Below, one piece after another: positions 7,824 through 17,160 of a stretch of 64,000 nt of DNA (the first letter of the stretch is position 1; every line of letters starts with the position of its first letter). The notes under the pieces are model-generated. The model was not told where the DNA came from and searched no databases. It was given only the letters and a program-made list of their open reading frames with translations. A program made the translations under genes and the position numbers. The DNA lies in NCBI RefSeq assembly GCF_018603435.1, contig NZ_CP075682.1:1736001-1800000 (forward strand), written 5' to 3'. The stretch is from Chryseobacterium sp. ZHDP1 (GTDB taxonomy: Bacteria; Bacteroidota; Bacteroidia; Flavobacteriales; Weeksellaceae).

Positions 7824-10800
7824 ATGAAAAAATCCTATTCTAAAATAGGAAGCATTGGTATTGTCTTTTTGTTAACTGCATTATGCAGTAATGCAAAAGC
7901 ACAAACCAAGACAGTGACCGGAACAGTTACTGTCGGCGAGAATCAGACACCACTTTCTGGAGTCAATGTATCTCAGGAAGGCAGTGATCAAGTTACACAG
8001 ACCAATTCGAAAGGATTTTACATCTTACAAATAAACGGTGAAAATCCCATCATAATTTTCCGACATCCTGAGTATGCAGAAAAAAGAATTACCGTAAATG
8101 GTAAAGCTGTTATTAATCTTTCATTAGATCAGAAAGTACAGGGCATTGAAGAAGTTGTTGTCAATGCCGGATATTATAAAGTAAAAGAGAAAGAAAGTAC
8201 CGGTAGTATTGCAAAAGTTTCAGCGAAGGATATAGAAAATCAGCCTGTGACTAATGTTCTATCTAGTGTTCAGGGACGACTTGCGGGTGTTACTATCACT
8301 CAAAATTCAGGAGTTCCCGGAGGTGGTTATGATATTCAAATAAGAGGTAGAAACAGTTTAAGAAACAAGGACAACAGCACAATTGATGGAAATCAGCCAC
8401 TTTATGTGATCGATGGTGTTCCGATGGGTGGAGAAATGACATCACTCTATTCGACTGTTATTCTACCCGGAAGAAGTCTTAATCCTCTCAACAGCATCAA
8501 TCCAAACGACATTGAAAAAATTGAAATTTTAAAAGATGCTGATGCAACAGCAATATATGGCTCCCGTGGTGCTAATGGTGTTGTTTTGGTAACTACTAAA
8601 AGAGGAAAGTCAAAACGACTGAATTTAAATTTTAATACATCCTATGGATTAAGTACAGTGATTTCTAATCTCAATTTGATTAATACATCAGAATATTTAT
8701 CTATGAGAAAAAAAGCATTTGAAAATGATGGAATCAGTACTTATCCTGCAACGGCTTATGATATCAATGGAACTTGGAATCAAGATAGATATACAAACTG
8801 GCCGGATAAATTAGTTGGGAACACAGCAGCTTTGTCAAACACACAATTATCATTAAATGGCGGTGGAGAAACAACCAATTTTTTATTGAGCCTTTCAAAT
8901 AATGAGCAGACCACTGTTTTTGGGGAAGACTTTAAATACAAAAGCAAAAACATTTCCAGCCATATCTCGCATCGATCTGCAGACAATAAATTTCAGATGA
9001 ATATTGCCAATAGTTTTTCAATTCAGAAAAACAATGTCATTAGAACAGATATTACGAGGCAGGCGTACAATTTAGTTCCAAATGCACCTGAGCTTTACAA
9101 TTCTGAAGGTGGATTAAACTGGCAGAATAATACATTTGCCAATCCTGTGGCAGCCTACAATAGCACCTATACAAATGAAAACAAGCAATTTCTTAATAGT
9201 ATTACAACACAGTATGAGGTTTATAAAAACTTATTGCTAAAGCTTAATGGTGGATTTAACTACCAGACATTTGAAGAACTTTCGTTACAGCCCAATACAA
9301 TTTATAATCCGGCTTATGCTGCGGGTCAGTCAAGCGCAACTTCGACAGCATCTAAGAATAATCAGGACAGATTTTCTTTCATCATTGAACCACAAATTAA
9401 CTGGAATTACCAATCTGAACATCATAAAATCGATGCTTTGGCGGGAGGAACATTTCAAAGAGAGACAAACGAACAAGGGTCAATTGTAGGTGTAGGCTTT
9501 GAAAGTAATGCTTTTATAACAAATATCGGTGCTGCAAGAACAAAAACAGTTTCAGACCAAATCACAAATGAATACAGATACGCCGCATTTTTTGGGAGGC
9601 TTAATTATCAATATTTAAATAAATATATAATTAATCTGACTGGCAGACGTGATGGAAGCAGTCGCTTTGGTCCAAATAAAAAGTTTGCCAATTTTGCAGC
9701 AGTTGGAGGAGCTTGGTTATTTAAAAAAGAAAAATTTGCCGAAAATCTAGAATGGTTAAGTTTTGGAAAGCTTCGCGGAAGTTATGGTACTGCAGGTAGT
9801 GACAACATTGGAGACTATCAATATTTAGATACTTATACTGTCTCATCATCATATATCTATAATTCAGTTACAGGATTGATTCCGTCAAGACTCTATAATG
9901 GTAACTATAGTTGGGAAAAAACTAAAAAGCTAGAAGTTGCTTTAGAACTTGGGCTCTTCAAAGACCATATTAATATTACGACAGCTTGGTATAGAAATCT
10001 TTCTTCAAATCAATTGGTGGGCTACCAGCTGCCTTCAATCACTGGCTTTACAAGTGTATTGGCAAATCTTGATGCTACGGTCGAAAACAAAGGATGGGAA
10101 TTTGAGTTGGCAGCTCAGCCACTAAAAACAGGGTCTCTTAAATGGGATACTAATTTCAACATTAGTTTTCCAACAAACAAATTAGTTTCATTTCCGGGAC
10201 TGGAAGGTTCAACGTATGCCAATCAATTTATCATTGGGCAATCTACTTCAATTATCAAATTGTATCAACTTGAAGGTATCGATCCTAAAACAGGAAAATA
10301 CAGTTTTACTGATTTCAATGGAGATGGAAAGATATCTTCACCTGAAGATAACAAAGTTGCTCAGGACATAAGTGTAAAGTTCTTCGGTGGGTGGTCGAAC
10401 AGTTTCAGATATAAAAATTGGGACGTTTCATTTTTGTTTCAGTTCGTTAAGCAAAAAAACAGAAATTACAACAGTATTATAACTGTTCCTGGCAGTATGA
10501 ATAATCAGCCAGTCGAAGTTTTAGATGTCTGGTCAACGGACAACCCTACTGGTACATATATGCCATATACTTCCGGAGTAAACACGCTTCACACTTTTTT
10601 TCAAAACAGTACAGCATCAGTGTCGGACGCATCATTTATCAGATTAAAAAATGTACAATTGGGATATCAGATTCCATTAAAAAACAGCGTCTTCAGAAAT
10701 GTCAAAATATACATTCAAGGACAAAATCTTCTCACGGTAACCAAATATTTTGGTGTTGATCCTGAGTTTTTAGCACTGGGCTATCTGCCACCTCTGAAAA

Positions 10801-10832
10801 CATACTCTTTTGGGTTACAGTTCAATCTTTAA
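7824..10832 (+). CDS. SusC/RagA-family TonB-linked outer-membrane transporter
   Basis: This 1002-residue protein has the family order: signal peptide (1-26), carboxypeptidase-like domain (about 30-105), TonB box and plug (from about 112; NVLSSVQGRLAGV, IQIRGRNSL, YVIDGVP, DADATAIYGSRGANGVVLV), then a long beta-barrel ending in an aromatic-rich strand (YSFGLQFNL). It imports a substrate through the outer membrane using TonB energy, with SusD as the lid. The next gene is SusD, then a secreted peptidase. No glycan enzyme is present, so a peptide substrate is more likely than a sugar; this is inference from the neighbours. Confidence 0.95.
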   Translation: MKKSYSKIGSIGIVFLLTALCSNAKAQTKTVTGTVTVGENQTPLSGVNVSQEGSDQVTQTNSKGFYILQINGENPIIIFRHPEYAEKRITVNGKAVINLSLDQKVQGIEEVVVNAGYYKVKEKESTGSIAKVSAKDIENQPVTNVLSSVQGRLAGVTITQNSGVPGGGYDIQIRGRNSLRNKDNSTIDGNQPLYVIDGVPMGGEMTSLYSTVILPGRSLNPLNSINPNDIEKIEILKDADATAIYGSRGANGVVLVTTKRGKSKRLNLNFNTSYGLSTVISNLNLINTSEYLSMRKKAFENDGISTYPATAYDINGTWNQDRYTNWPDKLVGNTAALSNTQLSLNGGGETTNFLLSLSNNEQTTVFGEDFKYKSKNISSHISHRSADNKFQMNIANSFSIQKNNVIRTDITRQAYNLVPNAPELYNSEGGLNWQNNTFANPVAAYNSTYTNENKQFLNSITTQYEVYKNLLLKLNGGFNYQTFEELSLQPNTIYNPAYAAGQSSATSTASKNNQDRFSFIIEPQINWNYQSEHHKIDALAGGTFQRETNEQGSIVGVGFESNAFITNIGAARTKTVSDQITNEYRYAAFFGRLNYQYLNKYIINLTGRRDGSSRFGPNKKFANFAAVGGAWLFKKEKFAENLEWLSFGKLRGSYGTAGSDNIGDYQYLDTYTVSSSYIYNSVTGLIPSRLYNGNYSWEKTKKLEVALELGLFKDHINITTAWYRNLSSNQLVGYQLPSITGFTSVLANLDATVENKGWEFELAAQPLKTGSLKWDTNFNISFPTNKLVSFPGLEGSTYANQFIIGQSTSIIKLYQLEGIDPKTGKYSFTDFNGDGKISSPEDNKVAQDISVKFFGGWSNSFRYKNWDVSFLFQFVKQKNRNYNSIITVPGSMNNQPVEVLDVWSTDNPTGTYMPYTSGVNTLHTFFQNSTASVSDASFIRLKNVQLGYQIPLKNSVFRNVKIYIQGQNLLTVTKYFGVDPEFLALGYLPPLKTYSFGLQFNL

Positions 10833-10842
10833 AAAATTTGAA

Positions 10843-12216
10843 ATGAAAACAATTACAAACATTACTATATTATTATTCTCACTATTACTACTCAATCTGA
10901 TTTCTTGTGAAGAGATGCTGGAAGTTGATGTACCGGAAAATCAAATTGATAAAAACAATGTTTTTCAGGACACTCAAACAGCAAATTCCGCATTATCGGC
11001 ATTATATTCGAGTTTACGAGATAATTCTCTACTGGCAGGTGATAAGATGGGATTATTTTTGAGCAATTATACAGATGATCTCACTTGTTATGCAACTACC
11101 GCAACAAATGGAATCTATGAAATTTCACAAAATCAACTCATTTCCAGCAATGCTGCAGTTTATTCACTGTGGTCAAATACATATCAACAAATCTATTTCT
11201 CCAATTCTATCTTAGAAGGTCTTGAAAAATCATCAGGAATTTCAAACACAGACAAAAGAAGAATGAAAGGTGAAGCATTACTGATACGCTGTATTTTATA
11301 TTTCTATTTACAGCAAATATATGGAGATATTCCTTATTTAACTACAACTGATTACACTGCTAACAACACCTCATCAAAATTGAGTTCTGATGATGTTCTT
11401 GTTCGACTTGAAAACGATTTGAACGAATGTTATATATTATTAGCAGACGAATACAGTAACTCCGAAAGAATTTTTGTCAATCGTAAAGTTGCAGAACTGA
11501 TGATGGCAAAGGTATATTTTGCAGAGCAGAGACCAGCCGATGCGGAAGCTAAATTAAAATCAATAGCTCAAAGTTCTCTTTATACTTTCGAAACTGACAT
11601 TGCTAAAGTCTTTCAAAAGTCAGGAAAACATATTTTGTGGCAATTAAAACCTAAAAATTCAGGAGATGCAACAAAAGAGGCAAGTTTATATTATTTCACA
11701 GGTGCAGCACCTTCGAGCTACGCACTATCGACATCTCTTATGTCCTCCTTTGCATCATCGGATTTCAGAAAATCGAACTGGATGGCAGTAATTACTGTGG
11801 GCGCAAACACTTGGTATAGAGCCGATAAATATAAAAATCGCTCAAATAATACCACAGAGTACTCCATTGTTTTCAGGCTTGAAGAAGTTTACCTACTATT
11901 ATCCGAAAGCTTGGCAAAACAAAACAAACTCAATGAAGCACTGCTATATTTAAATGCTACAAGACAACGTGCTGGACTTTCGGCGGTAACTTCAGGCATT
12001 TCACAGTCTGATTTAATTACTGAAATCGCAAGTGAGAACCGTAGAGAATTCTTTACAGAGATGGGGCATCGTTTCTTTGATCTCAAAAGGAATAACAATT
12101 TAAATTCTCTTATTTCCTCAAAACCTAATTGGCAGACTAATCATCAACTGTGGCCAATTCCTCAAAAAGATCTTGAACTAAATTCAAATTTAAATCCCCA
12201 AAATCCAGGTTACTAA
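10843..12216 (+). CDS. SusD/RagB-family outer-membrane lipoprotein
   Basis: The ATG at 10843 gives a lipoprotein signal ending LISC, followed by EEMLEVDVPENQ, the usual start of mature SusD. Helical TPR-like repeats follow. The C-terminus has the family signature RREFFTEMGHRFFDLKRN and the ending LWPIPQKDLELNSNLNPQNPGY. It captures substrate at the cell surface and closes over the SusC barrel. The gene starts 10 bp after SusC, and its stop codon overlaps the first base of the peptidase gene, so the three are one operon. Confidence 0.95.
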   Translation: MKTITNITILLFSLLLLNLISCEEMLEVDVPENQIDKNNVFQDTQTANSALSALYSSLRDNSLLAGDKMGLFLSNYTDDLTCYATTATNGIYEISQNQLISSNAAVYSLWSNTYQQIYFSNSILEGLEKSSGISNTDKRRMKGEALLIRCILYFYLQQIYGDIPYLTTTDYTANNTSSKLSSDDVLVRLENDLNECYILLADEYSNSERIFVNRKVAELMMAKVYFAEQRPADAEAKLKSIAQSSLYTFETDIAKVFQKSGKHILWQLKPKNSGDATKEASLYYFTGAAPSSYALSTSLMSSFASSDFRKSNWMAVITVGANTWYRADKYKNRSNNTTEYSIVFRLEEVYLLLSESLAKQNKLNEALLYLNATRQRAGLSAVTSGISQSDLITEIASENRREFFTEMGHRFFDLKRNNNLNSLISSKPNWQTNHQLWPIPQKDLELNSNLNPQNPGY

Positions 12217-14708
12217 TGAGATCATTTAAAAATATAATAATTTTACTGTTACTTGTAGGGATTTCTTTTTGTCAAGGTCAAACGTTGAGAGGCACATTAG
12301 AAAAAAAAATGGCTCAGCAATATCGAATAAAAATTCTTGCGATGTCTCCAAAGGGAAACTGGGTTATAGCAGGAAAACATTATGATATTAACAAAGATAC
12401 TATTGAAATTTTTTCAACAAAGAATAAAATTCAAAAACCTCATCTGTTAACGAAAACCTTAGATATTCCAATTTTTTTACAAGAAGAAGCTGTGGTAGCA
12501 TTGGCAAAAGATAAAGCTGTCTTAGTTAGTCTGAATGATAGAAGACAGAAGGTTTTTGACAATATTAAAAGAGTTTTTGCGTCTTCAGACACAGGAACTT
12601 TTGCATTACTAAACACTGCCGATAAATTGTCTGTCTATAATAACAAAGGGGCATCATACTACGAAATAGATAGTGTAGTCAATATTACGAAAGATAATGT
12701 AAGTAAAATTTTTGTCGTAAGAAAGGGTGAAAATAAATACGAAATCTACGACACTTCTTCCCAAAATAAAAAAAAGATCTACGAGAGCCCTGTGCTTATC
12801 AAGAGAATTGAAATAAGTGATTCAAAGAAAACACTTTATATAATTGAACAAAACAGTACTGATAAAACGGAAAGTTTAGTTTTATTAGATATCAAATCTG
12901 GCAATATCTCAAAACCAATTTTACAAGATATAGATACTGGAGATTACATTGTAGTTAGTGAAATGAATGAAGAAGGAAAGTATTTTGTAAATGGCCAAAC
13001 GAAGATACCAAAAAACAAAAATGTCGAAATATGGTATGGAAATGATGGTGATTTAAGCAAGCATGACACTGGTTTTGATCCAATTGACAAATATTGGATA
13101 ATTACAAACAATAATCATGTAAGCGCAATTGATAATAAAGATTCGAAAAAGATTTTTTTATCTGGCAGTGATAAATATCTTTTCGCTTTTAAAAGAGGAA
13201 AACTTCAAAATTATACAGTAGATAATCAAAATATTGATTTACAGATTTTAGATACTCAGAATAATACAGCCAAACCCTTTGATATTGTAAAAAGTGCATA
13301 TTTCACTCTATCCAAAGATGGAGAATTTAGTATTTACAGAGACTTGCAGGATAAATGGGTGTTATGTAATCTTTCTACGATGAAAAAAGGATATATTCAA
13401 GATCACAGTCTGCAAAATCCTGTTTTTAGTAAAGACGCGTCATTAATTTACTTTGATTCTCAAAAAGGTATTTTCGTTTATAATATTCAGAAGGATAGAC
13501 TGATCAAAATTAGCGAAAATCTAAGTAAAAAAGTTAAAATTTTGAATAAAGAGAGTCTACCATTAATTGGGAGCTATTTCAAGATTTACAGATCGTACCT
13601 AAAGAATGATAATTCAGTTTTAATAAAAGTCAGAGATGACGAAGAAAACAAAACGTCATATTATACCATTGTAAATAAAGATTTAAAATCAATAATAAAA
13701 TCCTCAGAAAATTATATTAGAGATTTCTACTACAACAGAAACGCAAATTTTTTTGCTTATACATTAGAAAATTACAACAAACCGATGTCTTTATATTACG
13801 TTGATGATCATAAAAAAGAACCAATAATTCTTTTAACCAATGAAAATCGAGATGCTGCAGTAAAGAATCTTAAAATTGAAATAATAAATTATATTAATTC
13901 GGATTATCAGAAGTTGAAGGGTATTTTATATTACCCAACTAACTTTGAGCCTAAAAAAAAATATCCTATGATTGTAAGAATTTATCAAATTCAGAATGAT
14001 TCGGCAAATCAATATGATATTATAGGCTATAATAATCCTGCTTCTTTTGATTTGAGAACTTTACTTGACCAAGGCTATTTCGTTTATTTACCCGATATTG
14101 TATTTGGTCCAAAAGGAACAGGTCTTTCAGCATTAGACTGCGTCAATAAAGCATTGGATACAATTCAGAACAGACCGTATATTGATCAGTCGAAAATCGG
14201 ATTAACAGGGCATTCCCATGGGGGATATGAGACAAACTTTATTGCTACACATTCAAACCGTTTTGCAGCGTATTTATCTGGTGCTGGTAATAGTGATATT
14301 GTACGTTCCTATTTTTCTTACAATTATAATTTCCACAGCCCATTTTACTGGCAATATGAAAATGGACAATATGAATTGAAATTTCCTTTCAGTGAAAACA
14401 AAAAATTGTACTTTGACAACAACCCCATTTATAATGTTGAGAAAGTGAATGCGCCCATTCTTTTATGGGCTGGTAAAAAAGACGAAAACATAAAATGGGA
14501 TCAGGTCATGGAATTTTATATTGGGTTAAAAAGGAATAATAAAGATGTTATAGCTCTGTTTTATCCAAATCAGGGGCATAATCCAAGTTTTAATTCAGAG
14601 GATAGAAAAGATCTTTATTATCGAACATTAGAATGGTGGGATTATTTTTTAAAAGATAAAACAAACATAGATTGGATTAACAAACAAATGAAAAAGGATG
14701 CTTTATAG
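12216..14708 (+). CDS. Secreted S9 (prolyl oligopeptidase) family serine peptidase
   Basis: A signal peptide (1-21) precedes a beta-propeller-like region of about 560 residues and a C-terminal alpha/beta-hydrolase domain. The catalytic triad can be read: GHSHGG with Ser667, GKKDEN with Asp756, and QGHNP with His788. Members cleave short peptides. Being secreted and directly behind SusCD, it probably trims a peptide in the periplasm or at the surface, either before import or as processing of an exported peptide. The stop codon lies inside a bidirectional terminator hairpin. Confidence 0.88.
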   Translation: MRSFKNIIILLLLVGISFCQGQTLRGTLEKKMAQQYRIKILAMSPKGNWVIAGKHYDINKDTIEIFSTKNKIQKPHLLTKTLDIPIFLQEEAVVALAKDKAVLVSLNDRRQKVFDNIKRVFASSDTGTFALLNTADKLSVYNNKGASYYEIDSVVNITKDNVSKIFVVRKGENKYEIYDTSSQNKKKIYESPVLIKRIEISDSKKTLYIIEQNSTDKTESLVLLDIKSGNISKPILQDIDTGDYIVVSEMNEEGKYFVNGQTKIPKNKNVEIWYGNDGDLSKHDTGFDPIDKYWIITNNNHVSAIDNKDSKKIFLSGSDKYLFAFKRGKLQNYTVDNQNIDLQILDTQNNTAKPFDIVKSAYFTLSKDGEFSIYRDLQDKWVLCNLSTMKKGYIQDHSLQNPVFSKDASLIYFDSQKGIFVYNIQKDRLIKISENLSKKVKILNKESLPLIGSYFKIYRSYLKNDNSVLIKVRDDEENKTSYYTIVNKDLKSIIKSSENYIRDFYYNRNANFFAYTLENYNKPMSLYYVDDHKKEPIILLTNENRDAAVKNLKIEIINYINSDYQKLKGILYYPTNFEPKKKYPMIVRIYQIQNDSANQYDIIGYNNPASFDLRTLLDQGYFVYLPDIVFGPKGTGLSALDCVNKALDTIQNRPYIDQSKIGLTGHSHGGYETNFIATHSNRFAAYLSGAGNSDIVRSYFSYNYNFHSPFYWQYENGQYELKFPFSENKKLYFDNNPIYNVEKVNAPILLWAGKKDENIKWDQVMEFYIGLKRNNKDVIALFYPNQGHNPSFNSEDRKDLYYRTLEWWDYFLKDKTNIDWINKQMKKDAL

Positions 14709-14720
14709 CATCCCTTTTTT
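14693..14720. terminator. Bidirectional terminator overlapping a stop codon
   Basis: The stem GGATGCT/AGCATCC has a 4-nt loop and is flanked by A5 and T6 runs, so it works in both directions. It separates the convergent S9 peptidase and DUF6520 genes. The peptidase stop codon is within the stem-loop. Confidence 0.85.
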
Positions 14721-14988
14721 ACTGCAGTCTGAAAAGTTCCTCTCCGCACATTGTCGGGTTGTCCGAAATTTTCTCGTGCAAAGACGAACTGCTGTCGCCC
14801 GACCAAACACATGGGGCTGTGCCCACTGTGTTACACTGTTGTTGTGCGTTTAGACATTCGCCAGTAACGGCATCAATTCTGTAAGCGTCAACAATTGCTT
14901 TTGCTGAATTGCTTTTTGCAGCACTAGTTGCAAATGCTGCGCCTGTGCCAAGTAATACTGTGACTACAGGAATCATTAATTTTTTCAT
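14719..14988 (-). CDS. DUF6520-type small exported cysteine protein
   Basis: This 89-residue protein has a signal peptide (1-20, ending AAFA). The mature part has four cysteines (Cys45, 52, 60, 81) in the pattern GECLNAQQQC, APCVW, TMCGEE. It resembles the DUF6520 family, small secreted Flavobacteriia proteins of unknown role. The four Cys could form two disulfides. It is last in a minus-strand set behind a MauE-like membrane protein with a CSCGG motif, a protein type linked to periplasmic redox. A structural or signalling peptide matured by that neighbour is possible. Confidence 0.75.
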   Translation of the reverse strand: MKKLMIPVVTVLLGTGAAFATSAAKSNSAKAIVDAYRIDAVTGECLNAQQQCNTVGTAPCVWSGDSSSSLHEKISDNPTMCGEELFRLQ

Positions 14989-15016
14989 ATTAAAGAAATT
15001 TGAATTATTGCCTACT

Positions 15017-16528
15017 CTATTTTAGGTTTTCGGCATTCCCCTTTTCATATAAATTAAGAATCAGTCTAGTAAACTTGTATCTTTTCAATTCTTTGTCAAT
15101 TAAAACAAAAAGATACATGTCGGTTGCATACATCTGTGTTAGCGCTTTATCATCCTTTTTAGGAATATAAAAGCTTCCTACATATTCCTGTCGGTCAATC
15201 CTGTAGATATCAATGATTGAATTTTTCTTCCATGCTTTCTTAGACTCATACTTGCCAATAAGCTTTGATTCCACAAAAAGGAGGTTTTGATTAGTTGTAG
15301 GATTTTGATTGTTTTTTAAACTTGGAACATTCATTTTATGTCGACCGTCTGGAATTTTAACCACATTAAATCTAGCTCGGCTTATGGTGTCAATTGTTTT
15401 TAAGCGAGATTTCAATTCAAGATCCTCATCCATGATCATATATTCATTTCTGTAATTATATATGTATATAAGATTTTTAAAATTTTGGTTGAGCAACAAT
15501 TTTCCGTCACTGTCAAATACTCCGTCAATTTGTTTTTGAAGAATATCTGGATTCAATACAACTTTTGGATTTCGATTTAAATCAAGGCTACCCAAAGTGT
15601 ATTGCTGTGTACTTTTACTCTGCGTTCTTAGTGCAAATCTAGCCGAATCTAAAACGGATAATTGAGTAAAGTATGCGTTCTGATAACTTATTGTTTCTGC
15701 ATATTGGTCACCAATTTTACCTCTGTAAATTATTGGGACACTTCCATCGTAAAGAAAATAATCGTTTTTAAAGGTCTGAAGCCATAGATTTTTAAAGGAA
15801 TAGTCTTTCTCATCCAGCTCTATCCTTTGTTGGCTTAAATTTGATAAATCATAATTAATTTCAGAAAATAATAATGGAGCTGTTATATTTCCAAGATATA
15901 TTTTTTTACTATCTGAGCCTGCAATATAGTATGAATCCAGCTTTAAATCTATTGATTTATCTTCTAGTACTGGATGTATTAGAAATCTTCTAACAAAATT
16001 ATTCTCTTTTTTTATAATGTATTCTGAAGAATAAAATAGATAAACAACAAGAGAAGTACTCGCGACAAAGACTACAAAAATTTTCACAAAATAGATGATG
16101 AATTTTTGTCTATTAATAACCTCAACTAGAATTACGGAAATAAAAGAAAGTAAAATACATCCAAGATTAAATAATAGATGTTCTGTCCAATCCATTTTCT
16201 CAAGTATCCCGCCGCAAGAACAGGGAACAAAGTCGCTAAAATTTAGGATAAGATAAATATAGATTGTAAAGGCTATCATAATTCCCATAGAGCTATAAAG
16301 CCCAATTAATCGAAATTTGGGAACTATAAGAGTAACTACAATAAGAAGCTCAACAATTATTGTTGCATAAGAAATAAATCCAGCATAAGCACTTAAAAGT
16401 GGTGATTGTGCGATCTGAACCTGGAAATTTCCAAAATCCATTATTTTGCTTGCGCTAGCGTAGCAGAATAAAAGAATAAAAAAACAGGCCGTTATTAGCG
16501 GCACTTGAAGGAAGACTGATTTTTTCAT
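15017..16528 (-). CDS. MauE/DoxX-like redox membrane protein with large periplasmic domain
   Basis: The N-terminal 170 residues hold about five membrane segments, with the motif VPCSCGG at residues 102-107 (Cys103, Cys105) between segments, as in MauE/DoxX-like proteins that handle electrons or disulfides. Residues 180-503 form a soluble, strand-rich domain of propeller appearance, probably periplasmic. The gene is 28 bp upstream of DUF6520 on the same strand, so the two are likely co-transcribed. A role in disulfide formation of the Cys-containing DUF6520 protein is inferred from neighbourhood. Confidence 0.7.
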   Translation of the reverse strand: MKKSVFLQVPLITACFFILLFCYASASKIMDFGNFQVQIAQSPLLSAYAGFISYATIIVELLIVVTLIVPKFRLIGLYSSMGIMIAFTIYIYLILNFSDFVPCSCGGILEKMDWTEHLLFNLGCILLSFISVILVEVINRQKFIIYFVKIFVVFVASTSLVVYLFYSSEYIIKKENNFVRRFLIHPVLEDKSIDLKLDSYYIAGSDSKKIYLGNITAPLLFSEINYDLSNLSQQRIELDEKDYSFKNLWLQTFKNDYFLYDGSVPIIYRGKIGDQYAETISYQNAYFTQLSVLDSARFALRTQSKSTQQYTLGSLDLNRNPKVVLNPDILQKQIDGVFDSDGKLLLNQNFKNLIYIYNYRNEYMIMDEDLELKSRLKTIDTISRARFNVVKIPDGRHKMNVPSLKNNQNPTTNQNLLFVESKLIGKYESKKAWKKNSIIDIYRIDRQEYVGSFYIPKKDDKALTQMYATDMYLFVLIDKELKRYKFTRLILNLYEKGNAENLK

Positions 16529-16601
16529 GGCTAAAAAATTTATTAAAAAACTTTAAAATCAAAATCTGCCCTTTCATTATTATCTTCTTCGTCAATTTTT
16601 G

Positions 16602-16670
16602 AAAGATTTCCCTATACCCGATCTAACGTCGTTGGCTGGATATTATATTTTTGAGGTATAGGGAATCTTT
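16602..16670 (-). promoter_or_regulatory. Hairpin between two minus-strand genes
   Basis: The arms at 16602-16618 and 16655-16670 pair over 16 bp with one bulged base around a 36-nt loop. The hairpin follows the small lipoprotein gene (stop at 16683) and precedes the MauE-like gene. It could attenuate or stabilise the transcript between them. There is no strong T-run on the minus strand, so it is not a clear terminator. Confidence 0.45.
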
Positions 16671-16682
16671 ATATCATTTCAT

Positions 16683-16883
16683 TTAGTGTTTCCAATCTTG
16701 ACCATCCTTTACAGGGGGATCTTTTTCTAATTCAATTTTCATTCTAGTTGAATCAGATGTTTTATTACTTTCCTTTGCAACTCTAGATAGTGCAAAATCA
16801 TTATCTACTTGCTCATCAACTTGTCTGCAACTTTGCGCACATAAACCCACAATAAGAATTAAAAATGGGATAACTTTTTTCAT
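16683..16883 (-). CDS. Small lipoprotein
   Basis: The 66-residue protein has a lipoprotein signal (hydrophobic residues 5-15, lipobox AQSC, Cys19). The mature part is 48 residues, highly charged, ending KDPPVKDGQDWKH. I recognise no family. It is the first gene of the minus-strand set leading to the MauE-like and DUF6520 genes, and is divergent from the AraC regulator, across the repeats at 16988-17024. Its short length and surface location suggest an accessory or signalling role, not an enzyme. Confidence 0.6.
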   Translation of the reverse strand: MKKVIPFLILIVGLCAQSCRQVDEQVDNDFALSRVAKESNKTSDSTRMKIELEKDPPVKDGQDWKH

Positions 16884-16987
16884 AATAGTAAAATTTATTA
16901 AGGATTATCCCGGCCGGTTTTTCTCAGAATTCTTGGAGTCAAAGGTATTGTCGAAAAGACCGTCCAAACAAGCATATGTGGGTGTGC

Positions 16988-17024
16988 TTTACAAAGCACG
17001 ACGTCGTGTTTTATAAAGCACGAC
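16988..17024. promoter_or_regulatory. Direct repeats in a divergent promoter region, candidate AraC operator
   Basis: TTTACAAAGCACGAC (16988-17002) and TTTATAAAGCACGAC (17010-17024) differ at one base and start 22 bp apart, about two helical turns, as is typical of AraC-family sites. They overlap two inverted repeats (GTGCTTT/AAAGCAC and GTCGTG/CACGAC). They lie between the divergent small lipoprotein and AraC-family genes. Confidence 0.6.
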
Positions 17025-17114
17025 AACAAAAAACAATGAAACCGCTTCATTATCAATTGTTTTTAATAATAATTAAATATCTTAATAGAATATTGGGAAA
17101 AGCCCTGTTTTATG

Positions 17115-17133
17115 GAGATTTTACATAAATTTG
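17115..17133 (+). promoter_or_regulatory. Bacteroidota-type promoter of the AraC-family gene
   Basis: The box TAAATTTG (17126-17133) fits the Bacteroidota -7 consensus TAnnTTTG and lies 27 bp before the ATG at 17161. The surrounding TTTTACATAAATTTG closely matches TTTTACATAATTTTG before the mobilization operon (18912-18926). No clear -33 TTTG was found. Confidence 0.5.
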
Positions 17134-17160
17134 GCGGTTCTTAATTGAAGCCTACTAACC

